Position numbers and translations under genes: made by a program. The notes beneath the pieces are model-generated. The model saw only the letters and a program-made list of their open reading frames with translations. It had not been told where the DNA came from and did no database searches. Of a stretch of 32,033 bases of DNA, positions 1 through 7,232 are shown piece by piece. Source of the DNA: a virus; IMG/VR virus record IMGVR_UViG_3300032294_002843, positions 1 to 32,033 of that record; one strand, given 5' to 3'. The stretch's first letter is position 1; each line of letters starts with the position of its first letter.

Positions 1-122
1 AATTAAGCCTTACAGGGCTTGTAATCTAGGCAATTCAACTGGTTCAGCCGTTTTCATCTTGCATAGAACTTTTGCCATTTTATGATTTATGCTATCCCTG
101 TGCCTTAAATAATCACCTCTGG

Positions 123-212
123 ATGCCAACAAAAAAGCAACGGGAAAATGCCAAAAAGCGACAACCTTCGGAAAGCCAGATTGAAAAATATATACAGCTT
201 GCTATCTGGTAG
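123..212 (+). pseudogene. Possible gene remnant, Lys/Arg-rich 29-aa ORF
   Basis: From 1 to 283 no confident gene is seen. The plus strand has an ATG ORF of 29 codons (begins MPTKKQREN, ends at TAG). After the TAG the same frame goes on for ten sensible codons to a second TAG, as if a longer protein had been broken. A competing minus-strand frame is open over about 10-201 but lacks a good start. Neither strand shows a ribosome binding site, so this is most likely decayed sequence at the downstream edge of the left operon. Confidence 0.2.
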
Positions 213-283
213 CAGTCGTCAGGATTGCCGCAGGATGTAATGTAGTTGTCAAGATCCCCGTGAATATATACAATGCCAAAATG

Positions 284-448
284 TTAACCATGATTCTTTA
301 AAAGTAGTTGTGCGAGTAAAATATCTGTAACCGATACTCCTAGTTTAACACTTAATTCTTTGGCGTTTTCTAGGACTGTTTCTAATTCTGTTTTGGGTGG
401 TTTTTCGGGTTCTTTATCTTCAGGGAAAAGTATTGAGAATATGTCCAT
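284..448 (-). CDS. Small 54-aa protein, last gene of left operon
   Basis: The start ATG overlaps the stop of the upstream ATPase gene (TAATG), and there is no separate ribosome binding site, so translation is probably coupled. The 54-aa product begins MDIFSILFPED, has an acidic and proline-rich stretch (residues 10-20), then a predicted amphipathic helix, and ends with a Leu-rich segment and NHG. No family is recognised. Position and coupling suggest that it works with the ATPase, perhaps as an adaptor, but that is inference. The stop is followed by about 280 bp without a convincing gene. Confidence 0.6.
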   Translation of the reverse strand: MDIFSILFPEDKEPEKPPKTELETVLENAKELSVKLGVSVTDILLAQLLLKNHG

Positions 449-2379
449 TATTCAATAAATAAAACGCTAATTCTTTCATCCTGCGAAACCATTGATGCCG
501 TCGTTCTTGCTTGTGCTTGATCACCCTCATTGCTTGGGAGAAAACCCATAGCAAGTAACTTGTATTCGTTGCCAATACCGTATAAATGCAGTTGTCCGGC
601 TGCTTGGTAAATTGTGTCCCTGGTGAGGTATTTCTTGATTTCAATGATTGTTCCGCCGTCAAAATCAGTGGCGATATCAATAAATCCGCCGTTACATTTG
701 ACTTCTGCCTGGGCTTTGTAACCGTGTTCAGTGAGTCGGGATGTGATCGCCTTCTGCAAATCTTCCTCTCTCCATTTTTCGGGTAATTCTAAATCAGAAG
801 TAATTGTAGACCATGTGACGACTTCATCAGTTAGTTCCAAATTGTTTTTTAACAGCGTCAAAGCATCGGCAGTTAAAGATATTCCAGTGACTTGTTGCCA
901 CGCTTGCATTAACTCAGCATCGGTGGGATTCCTGCCTATTTTATCTATCCAATCTCCTATTATTTGGTAAGGGTTTACAGCCTCTTGTTGTTGCGCTGGT
1001 TGTGCATCCTGCGGTTTTTCGATTTGCTCTAAATCATCAATATTGAAGACTGGAATTAGTGCAATATAAGGGTTGCCTTTGGTGGGAATTACTAGCGCAT
1101 AGCGTACACCTTGTTTATCAAGTAGTTCGCAAACTTCTTTTAATAAGTCAAGAATTTCAGTTTTGACATTCAGGAAATCGGCTGGATTACTTAATATGTA
1201 ACTCGATACCTTGCCTAATGCAATGAAACAAATATTCTTGTAGCTGGGACGAGTAAACCCAGTGCATCCACTTAACGGATTTTGCCCCATGAACACGCCG
1301 TGAATCTTCATTGCGGCTGTAAAATTAATAATATAATTCCACATCCCCTGTAAGCTTACAGCCGTTTCTTTCGTGACTTGTTTTTTGCCTGTTCCTGGTA
1401 GTCCCTTACCACCGCCATAAACTACATTTACCTCATCCTGAATTAAGAATATTTCGGATAGACCCGTGCCTTTTCGATTGTGTTCAAATTGTTGTTGTCT
1501 TTCATCAATAATCTTGGTAGCAAAAGTTACCCATTCTGGTAACGATTCTAACCCTTCAAATTTACGGGAAAATTTGCATAACCAGCGAGTGACAAAATTC
1601 TTAGGGTCTGAACCAATTACATAGGCTGCACCCTGTGACTGTGCAGCGATTTTATTAATAATCACACCTGCCAAAGTTGATTTACCTGACTGAGTTTCAC
1701 CCCATAATCCAAAGTGGTGGTTAGCGCGATCGCCCATATTTTGCAATGCGGAACTATCGCATAATTCATCTAGCCAATCACCATCAATCCTGATGTATTC
1801 GGGGTATTCTGCGGCTAATTCTTCCAATACAGCCATCACACCAGGATTGATAATTGCCTGAACCGCATCCTCATTAAATTCCGCTACTTCAGGACTAGGG
1901 ATACCGCGATCGCTTGGTAATTGTCGAGGTTGTTCAATTACCGCTTGTTGGACTTGCGGCAGTTCAACCAATCCCTGAAGCCCATATTGTTGCATCCATC
2001 TACCGCGTTCTTCCACTGGCAGGGAGTTAACATAAGCCGCTAATTCCCGTTTAGAGCTAATTTCTTGGGCTGCTTTTTCATAAACAAATGTGTTCCGCAG
2101 CCCCTCCTTTACTATCTGATAATTAGCTTCATCAATACTCTGATAAGTTTTTTCTTTGCGTTGGCGGCGAAAACATTCTGCTGTGAAACAAGTCGCAAAA
2201 GACAGCCCCGCTATGTTTTCAATCAGCTTAACTTCCTTGATTTGATTTGGCCACAAAATAGGTAAAACCGTCCCAACTGCGGCTGCAATTCCGAGCGCTC
2301 CCAACAATATGCGCTCGGATGTTATCAAGGGTTCAAAACAGTTTTTTTGATGTGCAAACGGGTTGGTTGATTGCAACAT
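448..2379 (-). CDS. Membrane-anchored FtsK/HerA-like ATPase fused to PD-(D/E)XK nuclease-like domain
   Basis: A 643-aa protein. Residues about 23-70 hold two hydrophobic segments that probably anchor it in the membrane. A P-loop follows: Walker A GETQSGKST at about 227-235, and Walker B as hydrophobic residues followed by QDE, D315-E316. This type of ATPase is usual in DNA pumps such as FtsK/HerA and coupling proteins. After a linker rich in Gln and Ala (about 455-475), the C-terminus contains GGFIDIA (D568), then EIKK (E580, K582) and a downstream QAAGQ, the spacing expected of a PD-(D/E)XK endonuclease fold. I read it as a DNA translocase that also cuts or holds DNA ends. It lies at the end of an operon of small membrane proteins, 1 nt after the previous stop, with a G-rich ribosome binding site. 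It could be a conjugation coupling protein, a packaging or segregation pump, or a defence protein. ATPase call about 0.85; nuclease call about 0.6. Confidence 0.8.
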   Translation of the reverse strand: MLQSTNPFAHQKNCFEPLITSERILLGALGIAAAVGTVLPILWPNQIKEVKLIENIAGLSFATCFTAECFRRQRKEKTYQSIDEANYQIVKEGLRNTFVYEKAAQEISSKRELAAYVNSLPVEERGRWMQQYGLQGLVELPQVQQAVIEQPRQLPSDRGIPSPEVAEFNEDAVQAIINPGVMAVLEELAAEYPEYIRIDGDWLDELCDSSALQNMGDRANHHFGLWGETQSGKSTLAGVIINKIAAQSQGAAYVIGSDPKNFVTRWLCKFSRKFEGLESLPEWVTFATKIIDERQQQFEHNRKGTGLSEIFLIQDEVNVVYGGGKGLPGTGKKQVTKETAVSLQGMWNYIINFTAAMKIHGVFMGQNPLSGCTGFTRPSYKNICFIALGKVSSYILSNPADFLNVKTEILDLLKEVCELLDKQGVRYALVIPTKGNPYIALIPVFNIDDLEQIEKPQDAQPAQQQEAVNPYQIIGDWIDKIGRNPTDAELMQAWQQVTGISLTADALTLLKNNLELTDEVVTWSTITSDLELPEKWREEDLQKAITSRLTEHGYKAQAEVKCNGGFIDIATDFDGGTIIEIKKYLTRDTIYQAAGQLHLYGIGNEYKLLAMGFLPSNEGDQAQARTTASMVSQDERISVLFIE

Positions 2380-2380
2380 A

Positions 2381-2668
2381 TTACCCCCCTATTGCGATTC
2401 CAGTAATTAGCGCGACTGTAGCCGCAGTTCCGAAAACATAAGTTGGGGCAAATCCTACAATTGATTGATTTTTATTCAGATGCCCGGCGGACTTGTACCA
2501 CAGCCCACACCAATTATAAAAACCAAGTCCGATAAATATTAGGATGCTGACAACAAATAAGGCGATCGCGCCATTCTTGGATTCAGGGAATCCCCGAATA
2601 ATTTGCCCCAACAAAAGGAAGAACGATGCGCCAGTTAAGAAGTATCCAAAATAGAGTAAATTTTTCAT
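2381..2668 (-). CDS. Small multi-pass membrane protein, 95 aa
   Basis: The product has three hydrophobic segments: near residues 3-20, 33-52 and 73-92. It carries a short charged loop after each and ends in GIAIGG. I choose the ATG at 2668 because it overlaps the stop of the 31-aa gene as ATGA, which is typical of translational coupling. An in-frame ATG at 2683 would add five residues. The next gene (the ATPase) begins 1 nt after this stop. No family is recognised. The tight coupling to a membrane ATPase suggests a subunit of the same membrane complex. Confidence 0.7.
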   Translation of the reverse strand: MKNLLYFGYFLTGASFFLLLGQIIRGFPESKNGAIALFVVSILIFIGLGFYNWCGLWYKSAGHLNKNQSIVGFAPTYVFGTAATVALITGIAIGG

Positions 2669-2760
2669 TTTCGCATTTCCCATTGAAGATACAAGATCAT
2701 GCCTAAAAATAATGCAACTAATAGAATGATAATTATACCCTTTGCATCTGGAACTATCAT
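2665..2760 (-). CDS. 31-aa single-pass membrane microprotein
   Basis: A very short gene. The ribosome binding site AGGGAG lies six bases before the ATG, and the stop overlaps the next start as ATGA. The product begins MIVPDAKG, then has a run of about 17 hydrophobic residues (isoleucine and leucine rich), and ends with QWEMRK. This is a single transmembrane helix with a positive tail. Its ribosome binding site is among the strongest in the operon, so it is likely real. Function unknown; a small structural or regulatory subunit of the membrane complex is a reasonable guess. Confidence 0.7.
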   Translation of the reverse strand: MIVPDAKGIIIILLVALFLGMILYLQWEMRK

Positions 2761-2761
2761 T

Positions 2762-3244
2762 TTAATCTCCCTGTTTGCTTGCTATATAGAAAACATTTGC
2801 ACAACCAAAAGCTACCTCTGATCCCAACACAAATACACCGCACAACACTTTAAGAAACAATAACTTGGGATTGCCAAGTTGAATAAGATTGACTTGATAA
2901 TCAAACCAAAAAGTGTAAGCAGAAATCAGCAAAAAAGCACCTATTCCCAAGAAAGATACTATATCTACAACCTGCTTAACCTCTTTGTCTGACTTCGGGT
3001 TTTCAAGAATTTTTATCAATACTCTAGGGTCAAATAACACCGTAATAGTTGCGCTTTCAACTCCTAAAATCAGAGCTATTGATACACAAGTTGCAAAAGT
3101 TTTCTGCCACTGATCAATGCCTTTCATTAAATTCCAAAAATACGGAAATAAGGTGAATCCGTTGTAGAAAAATATACCCCAACCTACTTTATTAAAAATT
3201 GAGCTAAGACTACCATCTGCTTCAGCATTTCTTTTAAAGAACAT
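2762..3244 (-). CDS. Four-helix membrane protein, 160 aa
   Basis: An integral membrane protein with about four hydrophobic segments (residues near 22-40, 48-70, 92-114 and 130-155). A charged loop between the second and third contains PKSDKEVKQ. The ATG overlaps the stop of the upstream gene as TAATG, showing coupling. Its stop lies just before the 31-aa gene and its ribosome binding site overlaps that boundary. No known family is recognised. Together with the neighbouring 31- and 95-aa proteins it gives this operon at least three integral membrane components next to the ATPase. Confidence 0.75.
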   Translation of the reverse strand: MFFKRNAEADGSLSSIFNKVGWGIFFYNGFTLFPYFWNLMKGIDQWQKTFATCVSIALILGVESATITVLFDPRVLIKILENPKSDKEVKQVVDIVSFLGIGAFLLISAYTFWFDYQVNLIQLGNPKLLFLKVLCGVFVLGSEVAFGCANVFYIASKQGD

Positions 3245-3675
3245 TAGCTAAATATCTCCGCACCTACTTGATAAGCTTCTGTAAAACCGTCTACATAAGC
3301 CTGGGTTGTGGCCGCGCCTAACACATATTGAGCAACTGTTTGATTATGCCCAGATTCAATTTCTCGCAACTTCTGATCTGCTTTCATTGTCACAGCAGCC
3401 CATTTAGTGTTTTTAGCGTGTAAATCTACCGCCTTGCCAAGTAGTTTTTCTTGTGTAGAAATAATGTCATCGGCTAATTCCAGTTCTGCGTCAACCTGTC
3501 CCATTTCACGCTCCAAATTAACTACTTGCTGTGCTGATATTTCAGTGGGTAATTTCATCTTGGCTTTCACTCTAGCCATTGAATTACCCATGTTGCCGAT
3601 AGCAGTTGGATTTTGCCCACTACCTGCTAATTTACCGGACTTGCCCGCAACTAATCCCCCGAAAAAATTCTCCAT
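3244..3675 (-). CDS. Helical, coiled-coil-like protein, 143 aa
   Basis: A soluble protein beginning MENFFGGLVAGKSGKLAG. A Gly-rich N-terminus (1-30) is followed by a long charged helical region (about 45-110) with heptad-like hydrophobic spacing, and then an Ala-rich C-terminus. A GGGAG ribosome binding site lies about eleven bases before the ATG. Its start lies inside the end of the upstream gene (44-bp overlap, different frame), and its stop overlaps the next start. No family is recognised. The helical make-up would suit a scaffold or a peripheral subunit of the membrane complex, but this is inference. Confidence 0.7.
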   Translation of the reverse strand: MENFFGGLVAGKSGKLAGSGQNPTAIGNMGNSMARVKAKMKLPTEISAQQVVNLEREMGQVDAELELADDIISTQEKLLGKAVDLHAKNTKWAAVTMKADQKLREIESGHNQTVAQYVLGAATTQAYVDGFTEAYQVGAEIFS

Positions 3676-4033
3676 TATTCGCTACGCTCCCCTGCGATTG
3701 TTGTTTGTTGTTGAATGAAAGAAAAAGACATAAAAGACTGACTAAAATTGATGAAGCTAAAACGCAGAGAGTCATCATGTCAACGTTTTTAGCTTGCTTT
3801 AGTATTTCCAATTCCTGTTTTCTGCTTGCGGCTCGATTATAGTCAGTAGTTGTTATTATCTGTCTGATTACGTTGTCATCAGCAACGCCCTCAAAATTAA
3901 ATTCTCCACTTGGCTTGACACTAACTTTTATCGGCTTTGGTTGCTCACCAATCGGCTTGGCGGTAAACTGTATCGGGTTGGGCTGGGTAATTGTCTCCTC
4001 CTCCCATATATCGGGGAGGTCTGGAAATAGCAT
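3632..4033 (-). CDS. Single-pass membrane protein with long N-terminal domain, 133 aa
   Basis: I choose the ATG at 4033 because AGGAG stands nine bases upstream; a TTG at 4057 in the same frame has no such site. The protein begins MLFPDLPDIWEEE, continues with a Pro- and Lys-rich stretch, and has one strong transmembrane segment at about residues 90-110 (begins LCVLASS). It ends in a short polar tail with one Cys. Topology is probably a long soluble N-domain plus a single anchor. No family is recognised. The 3' end overlaps the next gene by 44 bp, continuing the overlapping layout of the operon. Confidence 0.7.
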   Translation of the reverse strand: MLFPDLPDIWEEETITQPNPIQFTAKPIGEQPKPIKVSVKPSGEFNFEGVADDNVIRQIITTTDYNRAASRKQELEILKQAKNVDMMTLCVLASSILVSLLCLFLSFNNKQQSQGSVANNGEFFRGISCGQVR

Positions 4034-4151
4034 AAATAAAAACTCCTGAGAATGCAACTGAAAGAATAACTGTTGCGATCGCTATCCAATTAGATGGGCG
4101 GATAATGCTATCAACCCCAAGCCTCGTCGAACGCCCCCTCAAATCTGTCAA
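3945..4151 (-). CDS. Possible overlapping single-pass membrane ORF
   Basis: An open frame in the gap between the 173-aa and 133-aa genes, overlapping both. It encodes a clear hydrophobic helix (near NWIAIATVILSVAF) followed by RPPRYMGGG and a polar tail. There is no in-frame ATG before the helix; starts would have to be TTG (4151 or 4142) or ATT. A G-rich GAGGGGG motif lies near 4139. It fits the theme of small membrane proteins and would fill a 77-bp gap, but the start is doubtful and it may be a chance frame. Confidence 0.3.
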   Translation of the reverse strand: MTDLRGRSTRLGVDSIIRPSNWIAIATVILSVAFSGVFIYAISRPPRYMGGGDNYPAQPDTVYRQADW

Positions 4152-4632
4152 GAAAAGATTTTGTTTCTTGTGACCTCGCTTCTAAGCCCTTGGTAAAATC
4201 GAGAAGAATTTCCTCATTTATTCCGTCAGTTAATGCGAGTAATTCTTCTACCGCTGAATTTTTCTTTTCCTCAACTTTCCTGCGAACTATATCTTTCATC
4301 GCCCCAGTCTGAGTAGATACAGTTGTATGCAAATCTTTGATGACTGGGATTAGTCTTTCAATTGGGTCAGAGCCATTGGCGGTAGAGTCTGATTTTTTCT
4401 TTTTTCTCTTGTCGCTAGTTTGTTCTGCAACTGCTAACTGTCCGCTACCTCCACCAACCGCTAAACCACTATTTTCTTTATCAATTTCCCCTGCTACAAA
4501 CTGGGCGTTGGCATCATCTAAAGTAGTGGGGTCAATGCCGTATTGAGCGCAAATATATTGGGTTTTCTCCCAAACTTGCTCTACGGACATTTCTGTTTTC
4601 ATGAAACTTTTGACTAAATCTGCAACTGTCAT
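4111..4632 (-). CDS. Soluble 173-aa helical protein of the left operon
   Basis: The protein begins MTVADLVKSFMKTEMS. It has a helical N-terminal region (1-55), a Gly-rich then Lys-rich linker at about 58-85 (KRKKKKSD), and a second helical region (90-173) rich in Glu and Lys that ends in FDEAWG. GGGAG lies seven bases before the ATG, and the ATG overlaps the stop of the 50-aa gene (TAATG). No family is recognised. The basic linker could contact nucleic acid or membrane lipids; this is inference only. Confidence 0.7.
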   Translation of the reverse strand: MTVADLVKSFMKTEMSVEQVWEKTQYICAQYGIDPTTLDDANAQFVAGEIDKENSGLAVGGGSGQLAVAEQTSDKRKKKKSDSTANGSDPIERLIPVIKDLHTTVSTQTGAMKDIVRRKVEEKKNSAVEELLALTDGINEEILLDFTKGLEARSQETKSFLDRFEGAFDEAWG

Positions 4633-4784
4633 TATCTAACTCCCAATAATAATTTTTTGATTTCCTTTCTAACGGCGGCGGTAAAAGCGATTAGTCCGGG
4701 TTTTGTCGTCCATTCACTGTAGCTTCCATCTGGTTCGTGTCGTCTAATAGTGAGAATAATTTCAGTTTCACTGTTTTGCTGCAT
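4632..4784 (-). CDS. Small 50-aa protein
   Basis: A complete small gene with GAGGT upstream of its ATG and a TAATG overlap with the following gene. The product begins MQQNSETEIILTIRRHEPDG, has an SYSEWTTKPG turn, and ends in a basic helix (VRKEIKKLLLGVR). The first half looks like beta-strands and the second like a helix. Its first 17 bases overlap the end of the upstream 42-aa gene. Unrecognised; coupled expression argues that it is a genuine member of the operon. Confidence 0.6.
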   Translation of the reverse strand: MQQNSETEIILTIRRHEPDGSYSEWTTKPGLIAFTAAVRKEIKKLLLGVR

Positions 4785-4896
4785 TAACTACCTCAGCTTT
4801 TGTGGCGTGAATGTTATTCGCTGCCACTAATGAAAGTGGCGGAATCGCTAACAACAACAAAACAACAATCATGGCTTCTAACTTAGATTTAAACAT
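4768..4896 (-). CDS. 42-aa exported or membrane-inserted small protein
   Basis: AAGGAG stands six bases before the ATG, close to an ideal ribosome binding site. The product begins MFKSKLEAM, has a hydrophobic core of about 18 residues (VVLLLLAIPPLSLVAA), and then a short polar tail with two lysines. This could be a signal peptide plus short mature peptide or a single membrane anchor. Its size and make-up recall very small coat or holin-like proteins, but nothing decisive is visible. The start overlaps the end of the upstream HTH-like gene by 8 bp. Confidence 0.6.
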   Translation of the reverse strand: MFKSKLEAMIVVLLLLAIPPLSLVAANNIHATKAEVVNAAKQ

Positions 4897-5161
4897 TGCT
4901 ATCTCCTTGGTTATATTTCTCTAGTTCCAGTTGAATCATTTTCGCTTTGCCTCTAAAATTTCTGTATTTTACGACAAGCGATCGCACCAACTTTAATTGT
5001 TCAATTTGCTGATCAGTTTCAATTGGCATCCCAGTCAATTTGCCTGTTTCTGAATTCATAAAACCGGAAAAAACATTCAAATGCTGGGATGCCAATTTTA
5101 AATATCGCTGGAGTTGCCTTTCCCCTACACCAATCTTTTCCGCAACATCCTTCCTAGTCAT
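4889..5161 (-). CDS. Small HTH-like DNA-binding protein, 90 aa
   Basis: I place the start at the ATG at 5161, which overlaps the upstream stop (ATGACTAG) and has AGGA just before it; an in-frame ATG at 5245 would add 28 Lys/Arg-rich residues. The N-terminus MTRKDVAEKIGVGERQLQRYL reads as a helix-turn-helix of the 'resolvase/MerR/XRE recognition helix' kind. The rest is a charged helix, probably for dimerisation. It is likely a regulator of this operon or a replication/partition accessory. Family assignment is from the motif only. Confidence 0.6.
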   Translation of the reverse strand: MTRKDVAEKIGVGERQLQRYLKLASQHLNVFSGFMNSETGKLTGMPIETDQQIEQLKLVRSLVVKYRNFRGKAKMIQLELEKYNQGDSNV

Positions 5162-5432
5162 TTTCCTGACTTTGATCTTGACTTTGATTCCACGCTCTCC
5201 AAACGTTTCTTTGCCCCCTCGCTGTTCTTTCTCCGAATAAATCATTGTTGATTGTTACGGCTGCTTGTTTAGCTAAGGATGGTGAAACTCCTTTGCTTTC
5301 CAGCATTTCTTGAAAAAGCTTTGTTCTTGTCTTTTCCACTGATGTCTGCCTCATGTCTGGTATGTACCCAATATAAAGCCACCCTTTTGAGGTGGCTATA
5401 GGTTTCTGTGATTTCGCAGAATTTATAATCAC
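5154..5432 (-). CDS. Small basic protein, 92 aa
   Basis: The GTG start overlaps the upstream stop as GTGA, and the TAG stop overlaps the next start, so the gene is coupled at both ends. The product has a short N-terminus with GWLYIGYIP, then a helical region SVEKTRTKLFQEMLESKG, and a basic C-terminus ending NQSQDQSQEND. If the GTG is not used, the first in-frame ATG (residue 27) would give a 66-aa protein. Unrecognised; the make-up and neighbours suggest a DNA-binding or regulatory role. Confidence 0.5.
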   Translation of the reverse strand: MIINSAKSQKPIATSKGWLYIGYIPDMRQTSVEKTRTKLFQEMLESKGVSPSLAKQAAVTINNDLFGERTARGQRNVWRAWNQSQDQSQEND

Positions 5433-5647
5433 TTAGAGAGAACAGCGATCGCCCAGCTTGGGAAATTATCTTTATAGAACCATGTTTCGATAGTTTGTCT
5501 TTTGGGTGGCTTACCCTCAGTCCCCTCGAAAAAAGTAGATATTTTTCTAACGGCATCATTAATACACATTTTTTTATAGCCGTGATCGCCCATTAATAAT
5601 CCTTGGGCTTTTGGGAGTTTGTCCGCGATCGCTTGCATCCGTGCCAT
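5429..5647 (-). CDS. Small protein at head of left operon, possible regulator, 72 aa
   Basis: AGGAG lies eleven bases before the ATG. The product begins MARMQAIADKLPKAQG and has a short helical pattern with RQTIETWFYKDNFPSWAIAVL. That stretch resembles the second half of Cro/XRE-like domains, which recognise when to bind and then have a 'P-x-W' turn. It faces the divergent plus-strand gene at 5769 across a 120-bp control region, which is where phage and plasmid switch regulators often sit. HTH assignment is tentative. Confidence 0.55.
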   Translation of the reverse strand: MARMQAIADKLPKAQGLLMGDHGYKKMCINDAVRKISTFFEGTEGKPPKRQTIETWFYKDNFPSWAIAVLSK

Positions 5648-5651
5648 AATT

Positions 5652-5744
5652 TTAATTACTCCTAGCAGGTAATAGCTGTTTGGGGTGAATATCCTCCTCT
5701 CCGGTTGCGTCGGATTGGGGGATTATTTTTTCAGTGTACACCAT
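5652..5744 (-). CDS. Possible 30-aa leader peptide
   Basis: An ATG ORF of 30 codons (begins MVYTEKIIPQSD, ends LPARSN) whose stop lies four bases before the ATG of the 72-aa gene. Its 3' part contains the AGGAG used by that gene. GCGGAA precedes its own ATG. It could be a leader peptide coupling translation, or chance. Nothing is recognised in the sequence. Confidence 0.3.
   Translation of the reverse strand: MVYTEKIIPQSDATGEEDIHPKQLLPARSN
5734..5741. promoter_or_regulatory. Palindrome GTGTACAC in divergent control region
   Basis: The region 5648-5768 separates the minus operon from the plus genes. It contains the perfect 8-bp palindrome GTGTACAC next to the ATG of the possible leader peptide. 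No clear -35/-10 pair is seen on either strand. It may be an operator for one of the adjacent small DNA-binding proteins. Confidence 0.3.
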
Positions 5745-5768
5745 TTCCGCTAAATTCGTGCTAACTTA

Positions 5769-6167
5769 ATGGGACAATCTACAAATAATTTTATAGTGGA
5801 ACGCAAAAAACCGCAGACAAAGCAAGAGCTAGAAGCCGATTCAGTCAATCACCCAGAACGGGGTAAAGTTGACGGAAAACCAGTTGTAAGCGATGCACCC
5901 CGCGAACTTAGAGGGTGTGTGCCAGCCGAACTCAAAAGAAAATTCCTCAGAGTTATTGCCTGTTATGGGCTTGATAATTCTACTGGGGTGCAACAAGCGC
6001 TCACACTCTATTGGAACGAAAACAGAGAAGCGGTAGAATCTCACGAACGGCAAAAGTCTGAAGAATTGGGAATTTCTGTTGCAGAAGTTCAGAAAAAAAG
6101 CTATGGACACTCCAAAGCTAGGAGTAGACAGAAGAAATTAAATTTAATGGGTGGTGACAATGAGTAA
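5769..6167 (+). CDS. Ribbon-helix-helix-like protein, 132 aa
   Basis: The N-terminal half (1-45) is polar and probably disordered. Residues about 45-85 (RGCVPAELKRKFLRVI followed by STGVQQALTLYW) match the strand-helix-helix pattern of small ribbon-helix-helix DNA-binding proteins, and the C-terminus is Lys/Arg-rich. It is the first gene of a three-gene plus operon, and its stop overlaps the start of the HAD gene. No ribosome binding site is obvious before the ATG, so the message may have a very short leader. Likely a regulator or plasmid/phage accessory protein. Confidence 0.6.
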   Translation: MGQSTNNFIVERKKPQTKQELEADSVNHPERGKVDGKPVVSDAPRELRGCVPAELKRKFLRVIACYGLDNSTGVQQALTLYWNENREAVESHERQKSEELGISVAEVQKKSYGHSKARSRQKKLNLMGGDNE

Positions 6168-6672
6168 AATTCTATTTTTGGACTTAGATGGTACTGTCCG
6201 CAAAAGTAAATCTGGCGCAACTTTCATCAATGACCCCTATGACCAAGAATTGATTGATGGGGTGGAAGATGCGATCGCCCGCTACCACGACTACAAAATA
6301 ATTGGAGTCACGAATCAAGGTGGTGTAGGCGCTGGTTTTAAATCTTTAGAGGATTGTTTCAAGGAACAACGCCAAACCCTAAAACTATTACCTCAAATGA
6401 GTTTGCTGTTATTTTGCACAGATAATGGTGACTCAATGTATCGCTATCTTCAGCGGTCAAGCCTTGAGATACCCACATTGTCAAAATCAAAGCGTTATGG
6501 GAACTTCCGAAAACCTAATCCTGGAATGATTGTATTTGGGATGTCGTATTTTGATATTGACAAGAAACCCGAACAAGTATTAATGGTGGGCGATCGCTCA
6601 GAAGACCAAGAGTGCGCCGCCAATGCCAACATCCCTTTCCTATGGGCAGAGGATTGGAGAAATGACAAATAA
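6160..6672 (+). CDS. HAD-superfamily phosphatase (HisB-N/PNKP-phosphatase-like), 170 aa
   Basis: All four HAD motifs are present: FLDLDGT near residues 5-11 (nucleophile Asp and acid Asp), GVTNQGG at about 49 (motif II Thr with the HisB/GmhB-like signature), RKPNPGM near 118 (motif III Lys), and VGDRSEDQECA at about 140 (motif IV acidic pair). The TNQGG and KPNPGM strings point to the HAD-IIIA group, which removes phosphates from sugars, histidinol phosphate or 3'-ends of nucleic acid. A nucleic-acid 3'-phosphatase would suit a phage, but the substrate cannot be told. The ATG at 6160 lies within the end of the upstream gene; GTG at 6151 would add three residues. Confidence 0.85.
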   Translation: MSKILFLDLDGTVRKSKSGATFINDPYDQELIDGVEDAIARYHDYKIIGVTNQGGVGAGFKSLEDCFKEQRQTLKLLPQMSLLLFCTDNGDSMYRYLQRSSLEIPTLSKSKRYGNFRKPNPGMIVFGMSYFDIDKKPEQVLMVGDRSEDQECAANANIPFLWAEDWRNDK

Positions 6673-7210
6673 TCAACCCCAAGGATACCCAGAGCGCTGG
6701 GTTCGTGCCGAATGCGTGAAGCTCTATCAAGCCCCCATCGCACCCCGCACATGGGACGCATGGAAAAGTATTTGTAACTTCCCTGATTTTCGTTGCAAAG
6801 CGAACCGAGTAGACGGGGAGAATATTGTTTCAAAAACTCATTGCCTGTGGATCATGTGCCTTGCATACATGAAGCGCGAACAGGCACTAAAAACCAAGGG
6901 AGGCAAGCCCAAGGGTGTAGGTACAAAAATCACTATCCACCAAGTGATAAAAATGCTTAACTCCCCTACCCGATTACCCAACGGTAAAACCTGCAAACAA
7001 TCATTAGAAGAGGCATTGGGAGACGCAATTCTGATCGAGGGATTACCCGGTAAAGATGTGCCACTGTGGCTACAAAAACATACTGGGTGGAAGCCATCAA
7101 TATCAACAATCAGACGACGTGCTAAGGAATTGAATCTAGAGTTTAGCGTGTCTAAGCCAGTACCACGAAAGACCCTGGACGCGCTTCTAGATTTGGCTTA
7201 TGCTGCTTGA
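6662..7210 (+). CDS. Unknown protein, 182 aa, third gene of operon
   Basis: The ATG at 6662 lies inside the end of the HAD gene, with GGAG upstream; an ATG at 6623 in the same frame would begin far inside the HAD gene and is less likely. The product begins MTNNQPQGYPERWVRAE, has Trp and Cys in the first 70 residues, a Lys/Gly-rich loop at about 85-95, and a late segment SISTIRRRAKELNLEF that resembles a helix-turn-helix recognition helix. It ends just before a hairpin. Not recognised; a DNA-binding role is possible. Confidence 0.65.
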   Translation: MTNNQPQGYPERWVRAECVKLYQAPIAPRTWDAWKSICNFPDFRCKANRVDGENIVSKTHCLWIMCLAYMKREQALKTKGGKPKGVGTKITIHQVIKMLNSPTRLPNGKTCKQSLEEALGDAILIEGLPGKDVPLWLQKHTGWKPSISTIRRRAKELNLEFSVSKPVPRKTLDALLDLAYAA

Positions 7211-7232
7211 AACTGAGAAAATATGCAATTAT

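Noticed and set aside
123-242. Possible TAG read-through (amber recoding) in a gene near the left edge
   Set aside because: Two TAG codons interrupt a plausible frame, but TAG is used as the normal stop of other genes here, including the tape measure. A decayed gene is likelier.
5269-5559. 96-aa minus-strand ORF
   Set aside because: It lies across the 72- and 92-aa genes in another frame. Those two are tied together by a GTGA overlap and have better signals.
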